From Thermoplasmata archaeon (lineage in GTDB: Archaea > Thermoplasmatota > Thermoplasmata > Lutacidiplasmatales > UBA184): a stretch of DNA of 47,243 nt. The notes under the pieces are model-generated. The model searched no databases. It saw nothing but the letters and a program-made list of their open reading frames with translations, and was not told where the DNA came from. The stretch spans positions 1 through 47,243 of the forward strand of contig DAHUZP010000017.1 in NCBI GenBank assembly GCA_027306505.1. Direction: 5' to 3'. A program made the translations under genes and the position numbers. Numbering within the stretch: the first letter of the stretch is position 1; every line of letters starts with the position of its first letter. Of the stretch, positions 16,046 to 22,919 are shown piece by piece.

Positions 16046-16534
16046 ATGCCAGGCGCATCGAGCCAGCCCTCAGGGAAGGAGCTTCGGATCACCCCCATCC
16101 GCAACGGCACCGTGATTGACCACATCCCCTCGGGCCTCGCCCTCGAGGTCCTCAAGGTCCTCAAGGTGGAGAACCTGGACCGCGACTCCGAGGTCTCGGT
16201 CGCCCTCCACGTGCGCAGCCAGCGCATGGGCTGGAAGGACATCGTGAAGGTGGAGAACATGGAGCTCTCCCCCCAGAAATCGAACGCCATCGCGCTCATC
16301 GCGCCGACGGCCACGATCTCGATCATCCGGGACTACAAGGTGCGAGAGAAGCATCCGGTCTCGCTCCCCGACCGCCTCGTCGGCGTGCTCAAGTGCCCCA
16401 ACCCGAACTGCATCACCAACCATGGAGAGCCGGTGGAGAGCGAGTTCGAAGTGGTCCGCCGGCGGCCCCTGGCCGTGCGCTGCGCCTACTGCGAGCGCAG
16501 TATGGAGGAATTCCTCCCCCACCTCGCACGGTGA
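16046..16534 (+). CDS. pyrI: Aspartate carbamoyltransferase, regulatory subunit
   Basis: A 162-residue regulatory chain. The N-terminal allosteric domain (ELRITPIRNGTVIDHIPSG) binds nucleotide effectors. The C-terminal zinc domain has its four Cys in CPNPNC and CAYC, the structural zinc that holds the contact to PyrB. A purine-rich GGAGAGGAGG tract ends about 17 bp before the ATG. The length is slightly above the bacterial chain (about 153) because of a short N-terminal extension. Co-transcribed with pyrB. Confidence 0.97.
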   Translation: MPGASSQPSGKELRITPIRNGTVIDHIPSGLALEVLKVLKVENLDRDSEVSVALHVRSQRMGWKDIVKVENMELSPQKSNAIALIAPTATISIIRDYKVREKHPVSLPDRLVGVLKCPNPNCITNHGEPVESEFEVVRRRPLAVRCAYCERSMEEFLPHLAR

Positions 16535-16549
16535 GGGGGGCCGCTCCCG

Positions 16550-17191
16550 TTGACCTTGGACCTCCTGACCGAGGGCCTGACGGTCTTCGCCGTGATCTTC
16601 CTCTTCGAGATCGTCGACCGGACCAACTTCGCGATGGTCTCGCTCTCGGGCAAGCATCCTCCGCTGCAGGTCTGGACCGGGGCCGCCTTGGCCTTCGTGG
16701 TCTCCTCCGCGATATCCGTCGCCGTGGGCGCGGCGATCGTCCATCTGCTGCCCTCCTACCTTCTCTGGGTCAAGGTGGCCGGCGGCGCGATCCTCATCGC
16801 CTTCGGAGCGCGAGAGATCTGGGAGAAGGAGGAAGTGGAGGAGGTCCACGCGGAGGACCGCCTGGGCGGCGTGCTCCCCCCCGGCAGGGTACGGATGACC
16901 GCCTTCGCCCTCATCCTCTTCCTGGAGATGGGGGACAACACCCAGATCCTGACCTTCGAGTTCGTCGCGAGCGCGGGGAGCGCTCCGGGCCTCGTGGTCC
17001 TTTTGGTCATCTTCGCGGCCGCTACCCTCGCCCTTTGGTGTACCTCCGCGATCGGGGCGCGCAGCGGGGCCTTCCTTCGGAAGCGGGTCCCGGTGGACCT
17101 GCTCGAGAAGCTGCTGGGAGGGATCCTCGTCGTGGTCGGCCTCCTCACCATCCTCGTCGCCCTCTTCCCGAACCTCCTCCCCCCGATCTAG
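16550..17191 (+). CDS. Gdt1/TMEM165 (UPF0016) family cation transporter
   Basis: A 213-residue membrane protein with six predicted helices in two repeats. Each repeat carries the family motif E-x-G-D-(K/R)-(S/T): here EIVDRTNF near residue 20 and EMGDNTQI near 124. The first copy departs from consensus (Ile-Val for x-Gly). Family members exchange Mn2+ or Ca2+ for protons. The start is TTG at 16550, 15 bp after pyrI, preceded by a strong AGGGGGG Shine-Dalgarno tract at about 16534-16540. A TTG at 16556 is also possible. Its place behind pyrBI looks like operon read-through rather than a functional link. Confidence 0.85.
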   Translation: MTLDLLTEGLTVFAVIFLFEIVDRTNFAMVSLSGKHPPLQVWTGAALAFVVSSAISVAVGAAIVHLLPSYLLWVKVAGGAILIAFGAREIWEKEEVEEVHAEDRLGGVLPPGRVRMTAFALILFLEMGDNTQILTFEFVASAGSAPGLVVLLVIFAAATLALWCTSAIGARSGAFLRKRVPVDLLEKLLGGILVVVGLLTILVALFPNLLPPI

Positions 17192-17205
17192 GGCGCTCAG
17201 CCCTC

Positions 17206-17214
17206 GATTTATCG
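17206..17214 (+). promoter_or_regulatory. TATA-like promoter before the GNAT gene
   Basis: GATTTATCG about 56 bp before the proposed TTG start, so a leader of roughly 30 nt with a GAGGT Shine-Dalgarno site at 17253-17257 is implied. Confidence 0.4.
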
Positions 17215-17265
17215 TTCGAGCGCTCTCTTCCGCCGCTCCCCTCCGCGGACGTCGAGGTCGCACCC

Positions 17266-17742
17266 TTGTCCTTCGAGTTTCTGGGTCCAGAGCTCCTGAC
17301 CGACCTCGTCGTGGACCTGAGGCTCACGGCCCGAAAGGAGGCGGACCCTCTCAAGGGTCACAGCCCGATGTACGAGTACGGGATCACGCTCCACGGCTCC
17401 AAGGCCAGGATCGGTGGGATCAACCTCCGCGTCGGGACGGACCCGTCGTTCCTGACCTCCGGCCACATCGGCTACGGGATCGACGAGCCCTATCGGGGGC
17501 ATCACTACGCCTCCCGTGCCTGCCTTCTGATCGGCAATGTGGCGCTCCTGCACGGGCTGACCCCCCTCTTCATCACGTGCGCGCCGGAGAACATCGCCTC
17601 CCGACGGACGTGCGAGCGAATCGGCGGGAAGCTGCTGGGGACCTACGACGTGCCGGTGGACCACGAGATGTACCGGCGAGGCCGAAGGAGGGTCTGCCGG
17701 TACGAATGGAGGCCCGGATCCCCCCCACGCCTGGGTCGTTAA
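17266..17742 (+). CDS. GNAT-family N-acetyltransferase
   Basis: A 158-residue acetyltransferase. The core reads GHIGYGIDEPYRGHHYAS (motif A, with the acetyl-CoA pyrophosphate loop YRGHHYAS in the place of R/Q-x-x-G-x-G/A), then a helix (RACLLIGNVALLHGL) and ITCAPENIASRRTCERIGG (motif B, including the Asn/Ser-rich turn). This resembles the RimJ/RimL-like group acting on protein N-termini or small amines; the substrate is not predictable. No ATG or GTG lies near the N-terminus, so TTG 17266, preceded by GAGGT at nine bases, is chosen. Confidence 0.75.
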   Translation: MSFEFLGPELLTDLVVDLRLTARKEADPLKGHSPMYEYGITLHGSKARIGGINLRVGTDPSFLTSGHIGYGIDEPYRGHHYASRACLLIGNVALLHGLTPLFITCAPENIASRRTCERIGGKLLGTYDVPVDHEMYRRGRRRVCRYEWRPGSPPRLGR

Positions 17743-17762
17743 GGGACGGAGCTCGTCCGGAC

Positions 17763-18491
17763 CTACTCCTTCGAGGTCCCGGGGGCAAGGTCGCGGGACT
17801 TCCCCACCCGTACGACGTGGGCGCTCCGCTCGAGCGACCTGCGCTCGGCCAGCGTGAGCTTCCTCGGGTCCAGGTGGACCAGGACCTCGCCCTCCTGCGC
17901 GACGGCCACCTCGTAGAGGACCTCGAGGAGGCGCGTGACCGGCTTGACGCCCTCCGCAGCCACCTCCGCGACCACGGGAATCAGGACCAGGGTCTTACCC
18001 TTCCGCCGGCTGCAATGGAGCTCGGCGACCTGTCCCGCGCGGTCCACGTTGGCGGGCGAGATGTTCCCCTCGCCTTCGAGGCGTGAGATCCGATGGATGG
18101 AGGCGCCCTGGAGCTGGTACCTTTCGCGAACGCGTTCTGGATCGTCGGAGACGAACAGGAGCAAGCTAGCGAGGTCCGGTCGGTGTCCCTGGACCATGTG
18201 GAGGATCCCTCTGGGGTCTGTGCTTTCGTAGACCGCGAGGGGTTCGGTGGGCCACGGCGGGAGATCGTCCGGCTCTACGGAGTGTTCGAAGGCTCCGCCC
18301 ACCGCTCCCCCATAAGGAGAAGAAGACGGGCACGAGCGAGTATGCCGGGTCCGGGGAAGCGGTCGCGGAGACCTGGGGGTGGGGGAGGCTCCTTTCGCTA
18401 CATCTCCTGGTGTGGGAGGGAGGGGCGCGGAGGAAGGAGCAGGCGTGAATGGGGCAGCGCGGCGAACTGTAGAGCGATGAGCAGGGCACAC
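17763..18491 (-). CDS. DUF835 domain protein
   Basis: Up to 242 residues. From about residue 95 the sequence follows the DUF835 pattern common in Thermoplasmata and other Euryarchaeota: a strand and VSDDPERVRERYQLQG, then ISRLEGEGNISPANVDRAG, a hydrophobic GKTLVLIPVVAEVAAEGV, and VLVHLDPRKLTLAERRSLER. DUF835 is often found beside signalling domains and is thought to be regulatory; the biochemistry is unknown. The first about 60 residues are Pro/Ser/Arg-rich and may not be translated. No well-spaced start could be selected, so the 5' boundary (ATG 18491) is uncertain. Confidence 0.65.
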   Translation of the reverse strand: MCPAHRSTVRRAAPFTPAPSSAPLPPTPGDVAKGASPTPRSPRPLPRTRHTRSCPSSSPYGGAVGGAFEHSVEPDDLPPWPTEPLAVYESTDPRGILHMVQGHRPDLASLLLFVSDDPERVRERYQLQGASIHRISRLEGEGNISPANVDRAGQVAELHCSRRKGKTLVLIPVVAEVAAEGVKPVTRLLEVLYEVAVAQEGEVLVHLDPRKLTLAERRSLERSAHVVRVGKSRDLAPGTSKE

Positions 18492-18811
18492 CCCGCGAAG
18501 AAACTCGGGCCCCGGCGGCTCTTGCGGCCCCCGAGCACACCGCGGTGGGGTGCCACATCAAAGCTTGCAGCGTTGGACCCTAAACCGTTGGCACGGAGCG
18601 GGGTCGCGGAGCGCGCTCGCCCCGTCAGGGTTGCGGCCGTTCCCACGAGGGTCGAGACCGGCCGGCCCGGGGTCTCCGCTGAGAGGGCTACCGGTCCGTG
18701 GTATCAGGCAGGCCACCCCTGACCACAGAGGGCGAGCACGAGGGAGAGGGACTAGGACCGGAACTAGCGTCGAGGGCCCCAGCGACGCGAGGTCGCTGGT
18801 GACCGAAAGGG
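18492..18811. other. Intergenic stretch between DUF835 gene and deoxyhypusine synthase
   Basis: About 320 bp without a supported gene. A minus-strand frame across 18398-18646 contains one hydrophobic run (SFFAGCALLIALQFAALPH) that could be a membrane peptide, but it has no clear promoter or family. The right edge carries the promoter of the next gene. Confidence 0.35.
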
Positions 18812-18819
18812 GAATATTC
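18812..18819 (+). promoter_or_regulatory. TATA-like promoter of deoxyhypusine synthase
   Basis: GAATATTC, a palindromic AT-rich box 24 bp before an in-frame GTG (18840) and 33 bp before ATG 18849. Confidence 0.5.
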
Positions 18820-18848
18820 CGTGCCTCGTGGCGCGTCTGGTGCCCTCC

Positions 18849-19892
18849 ATGGACGCGAAAGCCCGGAAGAAGATCCTCTCGACCCCGGTCGTCCCCATCG
18901 ACGTTCGTTCGCTCCACGGCATGGGCGACCTCCTGGAAGCTTTCCAGCGCACCTCGATCCAGGCGCGCAACCTCGGCCGGTGCTTCCAGGTCTGGAAGAA
19001 CATGCTCACGGACCCGAAGCGGCCCACGATCCTCCTGGGGCTCTCCGGGCCCCTCATCGCGGCGGGGCTCCGGTCGGTCATCCGCGAGATGATCGAGCTC
19101 GGCCTCGTGGACGTGGTCGTCTCGACCGGCGCGGTGCTCTACCAGGACCTCTACCAGTCCCTCGGCTATCGCCACTACATGGGGTCGCCCAACGCGGACG
19201 ATGCGAAGCTGCGCGCCTTCGCGATCGACCGGATCTACGACACCTACGTCGACGAGATCAAGTTCGAGGAGACGGACCGGGCCATCGGAAGGATCACCGA
19301 GGAGTTCCCGGCCCGCCCGGCCTCCTCCCGGGAGTTCCTCCAGTTCCTGGGCGAGCGCTTCCCGGCGAAGGACTCCATCCTCGCCACGTGCGCGCGCAAG
19401 GGGGTCCCGGTCTTCAGCCCGGCCCTCATCGACAGCTCGATCGGGATCGGGCTCACGCTCCACTACGGCCGCAACCGCGGAAAGCCGCGCTTCATCCTGG
19501 ACGCGGTCCGGGACAACTACGAGCTCGTCCAGATCCTGGTCCACTCCCCTCGGACCGCCGTGATCTACGTGGGCGGTGGGACGCCCAAGAACTGGATCAA
19601 TGACGGCATCGTGATGGCGAACTACCACTACGAGCGGGAGGGCGAGGGCCATTTCTACGCCCTGCAGGTCACGACGGACGTCCCTCACTGGGGCGGGCTC
19701 TCCGGCAGCACGCTCGACGAAGCGATGAGCTGGGGGAAGGTCTCGACGAAGGCGACGAAGGCGATGGCCTTCGTGGAGGCCTCCGTCGCGCTCCCGCTCC
19801 TGGTCGGGGCCCTCTACGACCGCCGGGCCGACTGGCAGAAGCGACGCCGCCCGGTCTTCACCTGGAAGGGCGACGAGTGCACTCGGAACTGA
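18849..19892 (+). CDS. dys: Deoxyhypusine synthase
   Basis: A 347-residue enzyme that transfers the aminobutyl group of spermidine to a lysine of archaeal aIF5A, the first step of hypusine formation, using NAD. Family signatures are LGLSGPLIAAGLRSVI (NAD-binding region), VVSTGAVLYQDLY, YVGGGTPKNWIND, and the active-site lysine in EAMSWGKVS. Length is normal for the family. Three start codons are close together (GTG 18828, GTG 18840, ATG 18849); ATG 18849 or GTG 18840 fits the promoter. The aIF5A gene is not in this window. Confidence 0.95.
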   Translation: MDAKARKKILSTPVVPIDVRSLHGMGDLLEAFQRTSIQARNLGRCFQVWKNMLTDPKRPTILLGLSGPLIAAGLRSVIREMIELGLVDVVVSTGAVLYQDLYQSLGYRHYMGSPNADDAKLRAFAIDRIYDTYVDEIKFEETDRAIGRITEEFPARPASSREFLQFLGERFPAKDSILATCARKGVPVFSPALIDSSIGIGLTLHYGRNRGKPRFILDAVRDNYELVQILVHSPRTAVIYVGGGTPKNWINDGIVMANYHYEREGEGHFYALQVTTDVPHWGGLSGSTLDEAMSWGKVSTKATKAMAFVEASVALPLLVGALYDRRADWQKRRRPVFTWKGDECTRN

Positions 19893-19942
19893 ACCGCGCT
19901 CCTCCTCCCTGGGCCGCAGTCCGGGGAGAGGCCACCCCACCC

Positions 19943-20671
19943 TCAGTCACGGAGCTCGGGGACGGCAGCCGAGCGAAGGCGCGCCCGACCGCTCAAGAGC
20001 CAGACCCCATAGACCACGGCCCAAAGGAGCACCGGGGCGACGATCAGCCGCTCCAGGAGCCCGTAGAGCCCCTCCAGTCCTGGGATGTGGGACGACAGGG
20101 TGAAGAGGACCAGCGCTACTAGGTCCACGACCCCTCCGATCGCCGTGCCCACGGCGAGAGGTCGGTTCTCCCCCACCTTGTAGAATCCCCGGCCGATGGC
20201 GAGGAGCGCGAGACCAGCACCGATGAACGCGATGGCGGCCATCACCCCGTGGATGCTGCCATCGTACTCGGGGAAGAGCCCGACCCCCATCGCCCCGATG
20301 CCGGCGAGGACGAGCAGCACCATGCCCAGGCGCAGCGACCTTCGCTGGGGGAGCGCACCGATGAGGAGCACCGCCCCGAGCAGGGCACCCTCGCCCACCA
20401 GGTAGACCGAGAGGTCGAAGAAGCCCCCCATGGCCCCCGCGCCCCGGCCTCCGAGGTCGCTGATCGCGCGGGTCAAGGGGTCGAAGCCGGGGTAGAAGGC
20501 CTGTTCCACCGCCATCTCGAGGACGAACTGGACCGACCCGAGCACGAGCACGATCGCGGCCCACCGGGCCCTCTCCCGCTCCGTACGCTCGGCGATCGAC
20601 CGGCCCCCGGTGACGTCCCAGGCTTCCAACGGTCCACCCGGGGGGACCCAAGGGCTCCCCTGCTTTACCAT
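19943..20671 (-). CDS. DUF998 family membrane protein
   Basis: A 242-residue membrane protein with six likely helices. The motif YPGFDPLTRAISDLGGRG after the first helix and GLFPEYDGSIHG between helices three and four are hallmarks of DUF998. These proteins have no established function. The ATG is at 20671, and a weak box (GGATAGG on the coding strand, about 20693-20699) lies about 25 bp upstream. The gene converges on deoxyhypusine synthase with a 50-bp gap. Confidence 0.8.
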   Translation of the reverse strand: MVKQGSPWVPPGGPLEAWDVTGGRSIAERTERERARWAAIVLVLGSVQFVLEMAVEQAFYPGFDPLTRAISDLGGRGAGAMGGFFDLSVYLVGEGALLGAVLLIGALPQRRSLRLGMVLLVLAGIGAMGVGLFPEYDGSIHGVMAAIAFIGAGLALLAIGRGFYKVGENRPLAVGTAIGGVVDLVALVLFTLSSHIPGLEGLYGLLERLIVAPVLLWAVVYGVWLLSGRARLRSAAVPELRD

Positions 20672-20702
20672 TCCGTGGGGGGGCGGCTCGACCTATCCTT
20701 CG

Positions 20703-21486
20703 ATGGGACCGAAGAAGCTACGCATCCTTCAGTGGGCCCGGAGGAACTCGTCGCCTCGAACGGTGAGCTGCCAGGAGGAGACCTCCGGGGCCCTTTCGCA
20801 GCGGGAGCTCGGGACCTTCATCGCCTTCTTCCTGCTCTTTCCTCTGGGATTCCTCTTCTTCCTCTCGCTCCTGGTGCCCCCCCGACCTCCGGCCCCAGAT
20901 CCTCGCAGGCTCGATCCCGATGGAGATCGCCCTCGTCAACATCAACGTCCTCGCCCAGAGCTTCGCCCAGGACAAGCCGAGCCACTTCTTCGAGCTCTGG
21001 GTCTCCTTCCCGCTGAGCCCTATCGTCTACGTCCTGGGGACGGCCCTGCCCTGGTTGCCCATCTCGCTGCTCACGGCGGGAGTGACCCTCGCGGCGGGGA
21101 TCCTCCTCTTCGGGATCCATCTGACCATCTCCCCGGTCATCTTGGTCCTCTCCCTGGTGCTGGTCTGGAGCTCCACCACCGGCATCGGCTATCTGGTGGC
21201 CGTCTACGGGCGAACGCCTGGACAGGTCAACCAGCTGGCCCAGTTCGTCGGGGTCATGATGACGTTCTTCGCCCCGATCTACTACCCCGTGACCGCGCTG
21301 CCGCTCTTCGCCCAGTACATCGCCTACGCCAGGCCCCTCAGCTGGGGAGCGATCCTGCTCAAGGCCATCTTCCTCTCCCAGACCGCGACGGCCACCCTGG
21401 CCAACGGGGTCCTCTCGCTCTACACGGTGGTGGGGTTCGCCCTCATCGCGGGCGGGCTTGACTGGCGGCAGAAGTGGCCCGCGAGG
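20703..21486 (+). pseudogene. ABC-2 type permease, frameshifted at a C7 run
   Basis: A DrrB/ABC-2-like permease of about 245 residues split over two frames. The N-terminal part (from about ATG 20703; GTFIAFFLLFPLGFLFFLSLL) runs into a tract of seven C at 20877-20883. With one base fewer the frame continues as LVPPDLRPQILAGSIPMEIA, then NINVLAQSFAQDKPSHFFE, YGRTPGQVNQLAQ and FFAPIYYPVTALP, typical of the family. The natural stop is also lost: the second frame stays open through the next two genes and reaches the end of vapC. No ABC ATPase gene is nearby, so the permease would be an orphan even if repaired. Confidence 0.7.
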
Positions 21487-21689
21487 ACCGTCATCCCGAG
21501 GCGGGGGTCTTTGCGTCCTCCGGGCTCCGCGTGCTTCCCGCGTCGGAGGTTACGGGGGTCTCCCCGAGGGAGGGCATGGTCGGACGGGTGCCGGCGCGCT
21601 GGTCGGGCATGGCCCATCGGGGTCATGGTGGGTCGAGCCGGGGCTGGGTCCAGGCGCCTGACAGCCGTGGGGCATCGCCGCCGGATAGC

Positions 21690-21708
21690 TATGTATATGT
21701 ATATTCAT
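21690..21708 (+). promoter_or_regulatory. AT-rich promoter of vapBC
   Basis: A run of alternating TATGTATATGTATATTCAT, far above local A+T content, 20-35 bp before ATG 21725. It supports a leaderless start at that ATG. Toxin-antitoxin operons are usually autorepressed, so an operator may overlap. Confidence 0.5.
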
Positions 21709-21724
21709 ATGAATGCTGATTCCG

Positions 21725-21952
21725 ATGTCCTCGAAGACCCTGATGATACGGAAGGTGGTGTACGAGTCCCTTCGGAAGGAGAAGCGAAGGGGGGAGAGCT
21801 TCTCGAAGGTGATCGATCGTCTCCTCTCTCGGCGCCACCCTCTGGAAGGGCTGTGGGGCCTCTGGGAGATCCCCCGTTCCTCGACGGACGGCCGCTCCCG
21901 ATCGGAGGGCCGAAGAAGCGTCCGAGGGACCCCGGAAGGGGGGCGCCTGTGA
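21725..21952 (+). CDS. vapB: VapB-type antitoxin (DUF217-like)
   Basis: A 75-residue antitoxin. The N-terminal MSSKTLMIRKVVYESLRKEK followed by GESFSKVIDRLL is the ribbon-helix-like DNA-binding domain of the archaeal DUF217/VapB family. The Arg/Ser/Gly-rich C-terminal half would wrap the toxin. ATG 21725 is preferred to ATG 21713 by promoter distance. Its stop overlaps the vapC start (GTGA), the arrangement that keeps antitoxin in excess. Confidence 0.75.
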   Translation: MSSKTLMIRKVVYESLRKEKRRGESFSKVIDRLLSRRHPLEGLWGLWEIPRSSTDGRSRSEGRRSVRGTPEGGRL

Positions 21953-22347
21953 GGTGCCTCGACACTCCCCTCCTCGAGGACCTCCTCCTCGGGAGGGGCC
22001 GGGCTCACCGCTGGGTGGAGAGGCTCGAGGGGGGGTCCGAGCTCGCGACGACCGAGGTGAACCTCTACGAGCTCACCGAGATCGCCCGGCGGTGGACCCC
22101 CCGAGCGGGGCTCCGACGCCGTCTACAAGCCCTCGAGGAGATCCGTCGGGCCTTGACGGTCCTGCCCCTGGGCCCAGAGGGCGTCCGTAGGGCGGGGGGG
22201 CTGCTCCAGGGAGGTCAGAAGGGCCCGAGCGACCTGGTGGTCCTGATGTCGGGGATCTGCCTCGCCCAGGGGGTGGACGAGCTCTACACATCTAGGGGGC
22301 GAAGGCTCCCCCGGGGGCTCCACGGTCTGAAGGTCGTCCGCGTCTGA
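21949..22347 (+). CDS. vapC: VapC-type PIN-domain ribonuclease toxin
   Basis: A 132-residue PIN-domain protein starting at the GTG that overlaps the antitoxin stop. Metal-binding acids can be placed as Asp in RCLDTPLLEDLL, Glu in TTEVNLYELTEI, and Asp in PSDLVVLMSG. The last position, usually an Asp in a (V)T-x-D turn, reads TSRGRRLPRGL and lacks the acid, so activity might be reduced. VapC toxins cut specific RNAs such as tRNA-fMet or the sarcin-ricin loop. The pair lies in an accessory patch with a broken permease and AT-rich DNA, consistent with horizontal gain. Confidence 0.75.
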   Translation: MRCLDTPLLEDLLLGRGRAHRWVERLEGGSELATTEVNLYELTEIARRWTPRAGLRRRLQALEEIRRALTVLPLGPEGVRRAGGLLQGGQKGPSDLVVLMSGICLAQGVDELYTSRGRRLPRGLHGLKVVRV

Positions 22348-22436
22348 CGAGCAGGGGCCACTCTACCGACGAACGGGGCACGAATAGGGGGTGTTTGACG
22401 CCTCTTTAGGGCCCATTTGTCATACGTTCTATCTTG

Positions 22437-22457
22437 AGTAAAGCATGTAGCTTTACT
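22437..22457. repeat. Inverted repeat (8-bp stem, 5-nt loop)
   Basis: AGTAAAGC - ATGTA - GCTTTACT, perfect stem. About 90 bp beyond the vapC stop; may be part of a transcript end, an RNA or a protein-binding site. Confidence 0.55.
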
Positions 22458-22501
22458 GTCTTTCCTCATACTGCCTATCGTGAGGCCGCGATGGGTCGAA
22501 A

Positions 22502-22527
22502 TGCCGTATAACTGCTGTTATACGGCA
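22502..22527. repeat. Inverted repeat (11-bp stem, 4-nt loop)
   Basis: TGCCGTATAAC - TGCT - GTTATACGGCA, perfect 11-bp stem. No T-run follows, so it is not a classic intrinsic terminator; an RNA hairpin or dyad operator is possible. Confidence 0.6.
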
Positions 22528-22919
22528 CCCTCGGGGAGGCGGCGGGGGGGCTACTTCCCTGCTCGGAAGGTCCGAACACCCGCATCCAGTCCTTTCGAGG
22601 GCTGGGAGGGGCCTCTACTTCGATCCACCTCGAGATGGGTGGAGGAGTGTTAAGCCAAACGATTTACTGCGACCCACAATAACGTCATTGCCTTTACTCC
22701 GGATACGCTCTGACTTTCTGTTCCCCTTCCCTTCCAAAGGGGGGTCGACGGGGTGGATGGGGCGGCGGGGGGGGGTGGGGTATGATTCATCAATTAATTG
22801 TTAATGAGCATATTATTTGATACGATGTGATGTGTGTGTAAATGATATTCTCATAAACGAAAAGCGACGCGGCTCCGCACCTGCCTCCGTCGGGCAAGGG
22901 CCCGGTCCCCTCCGCTCCT

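Larger units (their letters stand above)
22348..22919. other. Structured non-coding stretch between convergent genes
   Basis: About 570 bp between the ends of vapC and the minus-strand membrane protein. No plausible protein is encoded. It holds two perfect hairpins (22437-22457 and 22502-22527), a short stretch resembling the IS4-type element end (about 22624-22655), a G-run of ten within G-rich DNA near 22766-22779, and an AT-rich island (about 22781-22862). A convergent gap of this size is unusual in this otherwise compact window. Confidence 0.6.

Noticed and set aside
18558-19940. Long minus-strand open frame opposite deoxyhypusine synthase
   Set aside because: Antisense shadow of a strongly conserved gene in G+C-rich DNA, with no promoter or motif.
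22502-22527. Intrinsic terminator for vapC
   Set aside because: The stem is strong but is followed by a G+C-rich stretch rather than a T run, and it lies 155 bp beyond the stop.
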